DNA of 31,666 nt from Nemertoderma westbladi (taxonomy: Eukaryota > Xenacoelomorpha > Nemertodermatida > Nemertodermatidae). Within the stretch, counting starts at the first letter, position 1. Each line of letters opens with the position of its first letter. Below, in pieces: positions 11,036 to 20,200 of this stretch. Under the pieces are notes generated by a model. The model worked only from the letters and a program-made list of their open reading frames with translations. It did not search any database and was not told the DNA's origin. The position numbers were made by a program, and so were the translations under genes. The DNA lies in NCBI GenBank assembly GCA_032718475.1, contig JAUCBJ010004338.1, positions 1 to 31,666 of the forward strand, in the 5' to 3' direction.

Positions 11036-11225
11036 ACTCGTCTCCGTCTCCCTCCGTCTCGCTCTCTCCTTCTCTTGGCTCGACCTCGGGTTCCAGGCGG
11101 CCCCTCTCATCCTGGACTGCCGGATGACCCGTTACCGATGGGTCCGGCGTTGTGGGCCTGTAACGCCTGATCGTTAATTCTTCGTCCGGGGTCCGCGTCG
11201 GTGTTATCTCTCCCGACTGACTCAT

Positions 11226-11297
11226 CTCGCTTGGTAATTGGTGGCTGGTGGTTACTGAGTTTAGTTGACCAGGGGAACAGCTCGGATTTAATTACTG
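11226..11297 (-). other. Short 5' leader between LTR and gag
   Basis: Only 72 bases separate the 5' LTR from the gag ATG. On the coding strand the leader starts CAGTAATTAAATCC. I do not see the TGG-beginning primer-binding site usual next to a 5' LTR, so the priming tRNA cannot be named. Confidence 0.6.
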
Positions 11298-11422
11298 TGA
11301 TGGGATCCAGGAAGGATCCCGGTTTATCCGGTTGTTTAGTTCACGCGTCCCCGCCGTGTGTATGAAAGGTAAAGGGAGTTCGTGTCGTTCGTCGTATATA
11401 ATAACTGATATAGATATAGGGT

Positions 11423-11426
11423 ATAT
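11423..11426. repeat. Target-site duplication ATAT (left copy)
   Basis: ATAT flanks the nested element on both sides (second copy at 13054-13057) and occurs once in the empty LTR at the matching point. The target is AT-repetitive, so the exact length is slightly uncertain. Confidence 0.7.
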
Positions 11427-13053
11427 GTGAGGTTTGATCAAGAAACCGACCTACGGTTACAAAAAATAATTTTGTGTTTTTTTATTGATTCAAATACACA
11501 TTTTTATGCTGAATCGAACACTGAAAACAGATTTTAAATCCGATAAAGTGTTGTCGAGATATTGAGTTTTGAAAATTAGTAGTCTTATGACCAAATATTA
11601 ACAAAGTTTTGAGAAAAACGCCTTTCAAGTTATGAGAGTTTCAAACGTTCCCGCCAATTTTCTGTAATTGGGGGGATTTTCAAATGAAAACTTTTACGAT
11701 ATTTCAAAGCAGACTTGTAAAAAATTAGGTATATACGTCAGAATTCTGATACACATCAGTGAATGGACCTTAGGCGAAAATTTTTTAATTTTTATTTCTA
11801 TTGGAGGTCACTCTGTCTGTTTGTATGAATACTTGTCTGTTTGTCAGTCAAAAATGTAACAAATAAATAAATAAAGCACCACCACCTACATTTTTTTGCT
11901 ATTGGGTTTTTATTTGCCGATGATTTCAAATACGATGTCGGTTTTCACTATTTACCGATTCTAGACGATTGTTTGCATGTCAGTCAGTCTGTCTGTTTTT
12001 GGTATGTCTGTATGTCTGTTAAAATTTAAGAAGCGCACAAACTATTCAAAATTTGTGTTATGGGGTTTTTCTGGGTGGTGATAACATTTAAAATGTCACT
12101 GGGTGGTAATTACAGTTAAAATTTCACTTTTTCAGTTTGAAGAAATCTAGACGTTCTGTCTGTTTGTCTGTCTGTCTGTCGGTCGGTTTGTCTGTAAAAA
12201 TTGAGAACTAAATCAAATTAACAAACAAATTTATTTATGGGGTTTTCATGGTCGGTGATTTCATTTCCGATATCTATTTTTACTTTTGATTGATTATTTA
12301 ATTTGTACGTCTGTCTGTCTGTCGGTCTTTCTGTCTGCTTGTCTGTCAAAATTGAGAAATATCTCAAATTAACAAACAATTATGGGGTTTTCTTGGTCGG
12401 TGATTTCATTTCACCCAAAAGCAAAACATTTTGTTAGATCTCATGTTTCCTTAATTTTTGACAGACAAACCGACACACAGACAGACAGACAGACTGACTA
12501 ACACGACTTCAGACAGTCAGGATCGCGTCAAACCCATAAATCGACATTGGAAATGGAATCGCCTTCCGAGAAAACCCCCAAAGCAAAACATTTTGTTAGA
12601 TATCATGTTTCCCTAATTTCTGACAGACAAACGGACACACAGACAGACAGACAAACAGACTGATCGACAGTCTATAATCTGTCAGCCGTGGAAAGTAACA
12701 ATTGAAATGAAATCACTGAACAGGAATACTCATAGCAAAAATTATCCTGTAGGACAAATACAATTATAGTATTTTGAAAAAGTAATACTGTTACTGAATC
12801 TTACAAATAATTGGTCACTTATTTATAATAATTTAAAAATGAGTGAGGTCTACAAAAAATCAAATAACTCCAAAACTAATATAGATATGAAAATTTCGTT
12901 TACAGTTTCAGAATTAGCAAAAAATTCTGATCTAGAAAAAGTAAAAAAATAAAATTCGATATTTTAATACCAAATGAACTATTTTGACTTCAACCTCTAA
13001 TTATGTGAAATAATATTTTGCAACGGTAGGTCGATTTCTTGATCAAACCTCAC
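11427..13053. mobile_element. Non-autonomous TIR DNA transposon nested in the 5' LTR
   Basis: The 1627-bp insert has terminal inverted repeats: 11427-11460 starts GTGAGGTTTGATCAAGAAA, and 13020-13053 is its reverse complement with three mismatches over 34 bp. It is flanked by ATAT duplications and absent from the other LTR. It has no substantial reading frame, so it must move with a transposase made elsewhere. The interior is AT-rich and built from repeated modules containing CTGT runs and a ggggtttt...ggtgatttc motif. Four modules face forward (around 11904, 12062, 12239 and 12384) and two face backward (around 12550 and 12704). The superfamily is not assigned. A 4-bp duplication and GTGAGG ends do not match one I can name with confidence. 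Confidence 0.9.
12421..12665. repeat. 162-bp direct repeat inside the TIR element
   Basis: The segment from gcaaaacattttgttaga through the acagacagacag run occurs at 12421 and again at 12583 with few changes. It forms the inverted-orientation half of the element's internal modules. Confidence 0.8.
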
Positions 13054-13057
13054 ATAT
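13054..13057. repeat. Target-site duplication ATAT (right copy)
   Basis: Right-hand copy of the 4-bp duplication that flanks the nested TIR element. Confidence 0.7.
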
Positions 13058-13616
13058 AGATATAGGTATATGGATAATGTTGTCGTATACAGAAGGCGGG
13101 ATACGGTAATTAAAGTCCCGGTCCTTCCCTAGCTAAACTAACTAACCTAACTAGCACCAATATGATACTGAGATAACTGAACTGAAATGATTACTGCCAA
13201 CTGGCTATATTGCACGGTTGGCCTTGTTACTCTACCTAATCGATGCCTTTCCCCCCTCTGATTGGTTGATACCCTTGTTGGCGCCCTTTGGAGTGTTTCC
13301 GTTCACTCCACCTGTTCTCTCTGGGTTAGGGGTTTGGCCCCTGACCCTTATTGTGTGTTTCCTTCCCATTTTGTTGGGGTGGCACGAGTTGGTGGTTACC
13401 CAATCTCGTGGCCCCCAATATTGCTTATCGGCTTAACTTTATGGGGTGTTAGCGGGATTGAATAAGCTAACAGAAGGCCAGGGTCAAGGATACCCCAGTG
13501 AAGGCCAGGCACAAGGATAGCCCAGTGAAGACCAGGCTCAATGATAGCCCTGAGTCGACCAGACTCAATAATAGCACTAAGATGGCCGGGCACAAGGATA
13601 GCCCAGTGAAGACCAG

Positions 13617-15403
13617 GCACAAGGATAGTCCGGTGAAGGCCAGGCACAAGGATAGCCCAGTGAAGGTCAGGCTCAATGATAGCCCCGAGTGGACCAGTCT
13701 CAATGATAGCACTAAGATGGCCAGGCACAAAGATTCCCCAGTGAAGGCCAGGCACAAGGATACCCCAGTGAATGCCAGGCACAAGGATAGCCCAGTGAAG
13801 GGCAGGCTCAAGGATAGCCCAGTGAAGGCCAGGCACACGGATAGCGCAGTGAAGGCCAGGCTCAAGGATAGCCCAGTGAAGGCCAGGCACAAGGATAGCC
13901 CAGTAAAGGCCAGGGTCAAGGATACCCCAGTGAAGGCCAGGCTCAAGGATAGCCCTGAGTCGACCAGGCTCAATGATAACCCTGAGTCGGCCAGACTAAA
14001 TGATAGCCCTGAGTCGACCAGGCTAAATGATAACACTAAGATGGCCAGGCACAAGGATACCCCAGTGAAGGCTAGGCACAAGGATACCCCAGAGAAGGCC
14101 AGGAACAAGGATAGCCCAGTGAAGGCCTGGCTCAATGATAACCCTGAGTCGGCCAAACTCAATGATAGCTTTGAGTCGACCAGGCTCAATGATAGCTTTA
14201 AGTCGACCAAGCTCAAGGATACCCCTGAGTCGGCCAGGCTCAAGGATACCCCTGAGTCGGCCAGGCTCAATGATAGCACTAAGATGGCCAGGCACAAGGA
14301 TACCCCAGTGAAGGCCAGGCTCAATGATAGCCCTGAGTCGGCCAGGCTCAATAATAGCACTAAGATGGCCAGGCAAAAGGATACCCCAGTGAAGGCCAGG
14401 CACAAGGATACCCCAGTGAAGGCCAGACACAAGGATATCCCAGTGAAGGTCAGGCTCAATGATAGCCCTGAGTCGGCCAGGCTCAATGATAGCCCTGAGT
14501 CGACCAGACACAATGATAGCCCTGAGTCGGCCAGACTCAATGATAGCCCTGAGTCAACCAGACTCAATGATAGCCCCGAGTCAACCAGACTCAATGATAG
14601 CCCCGAGTCAACCAGACTCAATGATAGCACTAAGATGGCCAGGCACAATGATACCCCAGTGAAGGTCAGGCTCAATGATAGCCCTGAGTCGACCAGACTC
14701 AATGATAGCACTAAGATGGCCAGGCACAATGATACCCCAGTGAATGTCAGGCTCAATGATACCCCGGGGTCGGCCAGGCTCAAGGATAGCCCAGTGAAGG
14801 CCAGGGTCAAGGATACCCCAGTGAAGGCCAGGCACAAGGATACCCCAGTGAAGACCAGGCACAAGGATAGCCCAGTGAAGGCCAGGGTCAAGGATACCCC
14901 AGTGAAGGCCAGGAACAAGGATACCCCAGTGAAGGCCAGGCACAAGGATAGTCCGGTGAAGGCCAGGCACAATGATACCCCAGTGAAGGCCAGGCTCAAT
15001 GATAGCCCCGAGTGGACCAGTCTCAATGATAGCACTAAGATGGCCAGGCACAAAGATTCCCCAGTGAAGGCCAGGCACAAGGATACCCCAGTGAATGCCA
15101 GGCACAAGGATAGCCCAGTGAAGGGCAGGCTCAAGGATAGCCCAGTGAAGGCCAGGCACACGGATAGCGCAGTGAAGGCCAGGCTCAAGGATAGCCCAGT
15201 GAAGGCCAGGCACAAGGATAGCCCAGTAAAGGCCAGGGTCAAGGATAACCCAGTGAAGGCCAGGCTCAAGGATAGCCCTGAGTCGACCAGGCTCAATGAT
15301 AGCCCTGAGTCGGCCAGACTAAATGATAGCCCTGAGTCGACCAGGCTAAATGATAGCACTAAGATGGCCAGGCACAAGGATACCCCAGTGAAGGCCAGGC
15401 ACA
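13617..15403. repeat. Higher-order duplication within the array, offset 1323 bp
   Basis: The block at about 13617-14080 recurs at about 14940-15403, an offset of 1323 bp or exactly 49 units, with few changes. The copies share rare variants such as gatagtccggtg, gagtggaccagtctc, aaagattcc and the acacggatagcgcag unit. Confidence 0.8.
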
Positions 15404-15439
15404 AGGATAGCCCAGTGAAGGCCAGGCTCAAGGATAGCC

Positions 15440-15995
15440 CAGTGAAGGCCAGGCACAAGGATAGAGCAGTGAAAACCAGGCTCAAGGATAGCCCAGTGAA
15501 GGCCAGGCTCAAGGATAGCCCAGTGAAGGCCAGGCTCATGGATAGCCCAGAGAAGGCCAGGCACAACTATAGCCCAGTGAAGGCCAAGCTCAAGGATAGC
15601 CCAGTGAAGGCCAGGCTCAAGGATAACCCTGAGTCGGCCAGACTAAATGATAACCCTGAGTCGACCAGGCTCAATGATAGCCCTGAGTCGACCAGGATCA
15701 ATGATAGCCCAGTGAAGGCCAGGCACAAGGATAGCGCAGTGAAGACCAGGCTCAAGGATAGCCCAGTGAAGGCCAGGCTCAAGGATAGCCCAGTGAAGGC
15801 CAGGCTCAAGGATAGCCCAGAGAAGGCCAGGCACAACTATAGCCCAGTGAAGGCCAGGCTCAAGGATAGCCCAGTGAAGGCCAGGCTCAAGGATAGCCCA
15901 GTGAAGGCCAGGCTCAAGGATAACCCTGAGTCGGCCAGACTAAATGATAACCCTGAGTCGACCAGGCTCAATGATAGCCCTGAGTCGACCAGGAT
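15440..15995. repeat. 270-bp (10-unit) tandem duplication
   Basis: The rare unit containing gcacaactatagccc lies at 15561 and again at 15831, exactly 270 bp apart, within matching surroundings. The second block differs slightly, with an extra A-type unit and one fewer elsewhere. Confidence 0.7.
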
Positions 15996-16148
15996 CAATG
16001 ATAGCCCTGAGTCGGCCAGGCTTAATGATAGCACTAAGATGGCCAGGCACAAGGATGCCCCAGTGAAGGCCAGGCTCAATGATAGCCCTGAGTCGGCCAG
16101 GCTCAATAATAGCACTAAGATGGCCAGGCAAAAGGATACCCCAGTGAA

Positions 16149-16688
16149 GGCCAGGCACAAGGATACCCCAGTGAAGGCCAGGCACAAGGATACCCCAGAG
16201 AAGGCCAGGAACAAGGATAGCCCAGTGAAGGCCAGGCTCAATGATAACCTTGAGTCGGCCAGACTCAATGATAGCTTTGAGTCGACCAGGCTCAATGATA
16301 GCTTTAAGTCGACCAAGCTCAAGGATACCCCTGAGTCGGCCAGGCTCTAGGATACCCCTGAGTCGGCCAGGCTCAATGATAGCCCTGAGTCGGCCAGGCT
16401 CAATGATAGCACTAAGATGGCCAGGCACAAGGATACCCCAGTGAAGGCCAGGCACAAGGATACCCCAGAGAAGGCCAGGAACAAGGATAGCCCAGTGAAG
16501 GCCAGGCTCAATGATAACCTTGAGTCGGCCAGACTCAATGATAGCTTTGAGTCGACCAGGCTCAATGATAGCTTTAAGTCGACCAAGCTCAAGGATACCC
16601 CTGAGTCGGCCAGGCTCTAGGATACCCCTGAGTCGGCCAGGCTCAATGATAGCCCTGAGTCGGCCAGGCTCAATGATAGCACTAAGAT
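16149..16688. repeat. Near-perfect 270-bp (10-unit) tandem duplication
   Basis: 16149-16418 and 16419-16688 appear identical, including a private TAG stop in each (ggctctaggata, near 16349 and 16619) and the unusual units gatagctttgagtcg and gatagctttaagtcg. Exact identity points to a very recent duplication event. Confidence 0.85.
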
Positions 16689-17230
16689 GGCCAGGCACAA
16701 GGATACCCCAGTGAAGGCCAGGCTCAATGATAGCCCTGAGTCGATCAGACTCAATGATAACCCTGAGTCGGCCAGGCTCAATGATAGCACTAAGATGGCC
16801 AGGCACAAGGATACCCCAGTGAAGACCAGGCACAAGGATTTACCAGTGAATGCCAGGCACAAGGATAGCCCAGTGAATGCCAGGCACAAGGATAGCCCAG
16901 TGAAGGTCAGGCTCATTGATAGCCCCGAGTCGACCAGACTCAATGATAGCACTAAGATGGCCAGGCACAAGGATAGCCCAGTGAAGGCCAGGCACAAGGA
17001 TAGCCCAGCGAAGGTCAGGCTCAATGATAGCCCTGAGTCGGCCAGGCTCAATGATAGCCCTGAGTCGACCAGACTCAATGATAGCCCTGAGTCGGCCAGA
17101 CTCAATGATAGCCCTGAGTCGACCAGACTCAATGATAGCCCTGAGTCGGCCAGACTCAATGATAGCCCTGAGTCGGCCAGGCTCAATGAAAGCCTTGAGT
17201 CGGCCAGGCTCAATGATAGCACTAAGATGG

Positions 17231-20200
17231 CCAGGTAAAAGGATACCACAGTGAAGGCCAGGCACAAGGATACCCCAGAGAAGGCCAGGAACAAGGATAG
17301 CCCAGTGAAGGCCAGGCTCAATGATAACCTTGAGTCGGCCAGACTCAATGATAGCTTTGAGTCGACCAGGCTCAATGATAGCTTTAAGTCGACCAAGCTC
17401 AAGGATACCCCTGAGTCGGCCAGGCTCAATGATAGCCCTGAGTCGACCAGACTCAATGATAGCCCTGAGTCGGCCAGGCTCGATGATAGCCCTGAGTCGA
17501 CCAGACTCAATGATAGCCCTGAGTCGGCCAGACTCAATGATAGCCCTCGGTCGACCAGACTCAATGATAGCCCTGAGTCGGCCAGACTCAATGATAGCCC
17601 TGAGTCGACCAGACTCAATGATAGCCCTGAGTCGGCCAGACTCAATGATAGCCCTGAGTCGGCCAGACTCAATGATAGCCCTGAGTCGGCCAGGCTCAAT
17701 GATAGCCCTCGGTCGACCAGGCTCAATGAAAGCCCTGAGTCGGCCAGACTCAATGTTAGCAATACAATGATACCCCAGTGAAGGTCAGACTCAATGATAC
17801 CCCTGAGTCGGCCAGACTCAATGATAGCCCTGAGTCGGCCAGGCTCAATGAAAGCCCTGAGTCGGCCAGGCTCAATGTTAGCCCTGAGTCGACCAGACTC
17901 AATGATAGCCCTGAGTCGACCAGACTCAATGATAGCCCTGAGTCGGCCAGACTCAATGATAGCCCTGAGTCGACCAGACTCAATGATAGCCCTGAGTCGG
18001 CCAGACTCAATGATAGCCCTGAGTCGGCCAGGCTCAATGAAAGCCCTGAGTCGGCCAGGCTCAATGATAGCACTAAGATGGCCAGGTAAAAGGATACCAC
18101 AGTGAAGGCCAGGCACAAGGATACCCCAGTGAAGGTCAGGCGCAATGAAAGCCCTGATTCGATCAGACTCAATGATAACCCTGAGTCGGCCAGGCTCAAT
18201 GATAGCACTAAGATGGCCAGGCATAAGGATACCCCAGTGAAGACCAGGCACAAGGATTTACCAGTGAATGCCAGGCACAAGGATAGCCCAGTGAAGGCCA
18301 GGCTCAATGATAGCCCTGAGTCGGCCAGGATCAATGATAGCACTAAGATGGCCAGGCACAAGGATACCCCAGTGAAGGCCAGGCACAAGGATTTCCCAGT
18401 GAAGGCCAGGCACAAGGAAAGCCCAGTGAAGGTCAGGCTCGATGATAGCCCTGAGTCGACCAGACACAATGATAGCACTAAGATGGCCGGGCACAAGGAT
18501 ACCCAATTGAAGGCCAGGCACAAGGATAGCCCAGTGAAGGTCAGGCTCAATGATAGCCCTGACTCGGCCAGGCTCAATGATATCCCTGAGTCGACCAGAC
18601 TCAATGGTAGCCCTGAGTCAACCAGACTCAATGATAGCAATAATATGGCCAGGCACAATGATACCCCAGTGAAGGTCAGGCTCAATGATAGCCCTGAGTC
18701 GACCAGACTCAATGATAGCACTAAGATGGCCAGGCACAATGATACCCCAGTGAAGGTCAGGCTTAATGATACCCCGGGGTCGGCCAGGCTCAATGATAGC
18801 ACTAAGATCGTCAGGCACAAGAATGCCACAGTGAAGGCCAGGCACAAGGATTCCCCAGTGAAGGCCAGGCATAAGGATAGCCCAGTGAAGGCCAGGCTCA
18901 AGGATAGCCCAGTGAATGCCAGGGTCAAGGATACCCCAGTGAAGACCAGCCACAAGGATACCCCAGTGAAGGACAGGCACAAGGATAGCCCAGTGAAGGC
19001 CAGGCACAAGGATAGCCCAGTGAAGGTCAGGCTCAATGATAGCCCCGAGTCGACCAGTCTCAATGATAGCACTAAGATGGCCAGGCACAAAGATTCCCCA
19101 GTGAAGGCCAGGCACAAGGATACCCCAGTGAAGGCCAGGAACAATGAAAGCCCTGATTCGATCAGACTCAATGATAACCCTGAGTTGGCCAGGCTCAATG
19201 ATAGCACTAAGATGGCCAGGCATAAGGATACCCCAGTGAAGACCAGGCACAAGGATTTACCAGTGAATGCCAGGCACAAGGATAGCCCAGTGAAGGCCAG
19301 GCTTAATGATAGCCCAGTGAAGGCCAGGCACAAGGATAGCGCAGTGAAGGCCAGGCTCAAGGATAGCCCAGTGAAGGCCAGGCTCAAGGATAGCCCAGTG
19401 AAGGCCAGGCTCAAGGATTGCCCAGAGAAGGCCAGGATCAATGATAGCACTAAGATGGCCAGGCACAAAGATTCCCCAGTGAAGGCCAGGCACAAGGATA
19501 CCCCAGTGAAGGCCAGGCACAATGATAGCCCAGTGAAGGCCAGGCTCAAGGATAGCCCAGTGAAGCCCAGGCACAAGGATAGCGCAGTGAAGGCCAGGCT
19601 CAAGGATAGCCCAGTGAAGGCCAGGCTCAAGGATAGCCCAGTGAAGTTCAGGCTCAATGATAGCCCCGAGTCGACCAGTCTCAATGATAGCACTAAGATG
19701 GCCAGGCACAAAAATTCCCCAGTGAAGGCCAGGCACAAGGATTTACCAGTGAATGCCAGGAACAAGGATAGCCCAGTGAATGCCAGGCACAAGGATAGCC
19801 CAGTGAAGGTCAGGCTCAATGATAGCCCAGAGTCGACCAGACTCAATGATAGCACTAAGATGGCCAGGCACAAGGATAGCCCAGTGAAGGCCAGGCACAA
19901 GGATAGCCCAGCGAAGGTCAATGATAGCCCTGAGTCGGCCAGGCTCATTGATAGCCCTCGGTCGACCAGACTCAATGATAGCCCTGAGTCGGCCAGACTC
20001 AATGATAGCCCTGAGTCGGCCAGGCTCAATGAAAGCCCTGAGTCGGCCAGACTCAATGTTAGCAATACAATGATACCCCAGTGAAGGTCAGACTCAATGA
20101 TACCCCAGTGAAGGTCAGACTCAATGATACCCCTGAGTCGGCCAGGATCAATGATAGCACTAAGATGGCCAGGCACAAGGATACCCCAGTGAAGGCCATG

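Larger units (their letters stand above)
8235..11225 (-). pseudogene. gag: Giant low-complexity N-terminal extension of Gag (996 codons)
   Basis: Begins at a good ATG 73 bases inside the 5' LTR border and ends at TGA 8237-8235. The same frame then continues into the capsid segment, so I read it as the N-terminus of Gag. In order it contains: an acidic/Pro region with a 37-residue duplication (about 72-145); a possibly folded stretch (about 150-240, with AYITTRRGG and YDLWRYRGMEP); a Glu/Arg coiled coil (about 290-480) with 18-residue repeats; a Gly run and Asn-rich tract (about 523-630); 20-residue repeats (about 638-718); and a disordered charged tail. I recognise no family for it. Its length far exceeds the usual Pao Gag N-terminus. 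A separate accessory protein is an alternative, but the in-frame continuity argues against it. Confidence 0.8.
1..13472 (-). mobile_element. BEL/Pao-type LTR retrotransposon, near full length, defective
   Basis: The element is bounded by two LTRs (1-543 and 11298-13472) that match at 541 of 543 aligned positions. Coding order on the minus strand is Gag, aspartic protease, reverse transcriptase, RNase H, integrase, which is BEL/Pao order. Diagnostic motifs are LVDSGA (protease), YVDD (RT), RNase H D-E-D-D, an integrase HHCC finger and a D-D-E core, plus two zinc knuckles in Gag. A polypurine tract adjoins the 3' LTR. Removing the 1627-bp nested element and its 4-bp duplication leaves about 11.8 kb. 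Gag-pol is broken by TGA at 8235, TAG at 7290, TGA at 6690, a frameshift near 3630-3650 and TGA at 3314. No env was recognised. The right end abuts the 27-bp minisatellite. The left flank lies outside the window. Confidence 0.95.
11298..13472 (-). repeat. 5' LTR of the BEL/Pao element, split by a DNA transposon
   Basis: The LTR parts are 11298-11426 and 13054-13472. Together, less one 4-bp duplicate, they make 544 bp and match the LTR at 1-543 with two mismatches. On the coding strand this is the promoter-bearing LTR. The insertion lies in its AT-rich tract (TATA-like strings such as TATATAC). It may therefore interfere with transcription. That is an inference; no promoter was mapped. Confidence 0.93.

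Noticed and set aside
13498-16350. 950-codon plus-strand reading frame in the minisatellite as a protein gene
   Set aside because: Three other frames of the same DNA are also open. The frame is later broken by stops and shifts, there is no start context or unique flanking domain, and variation is not codon-biased.
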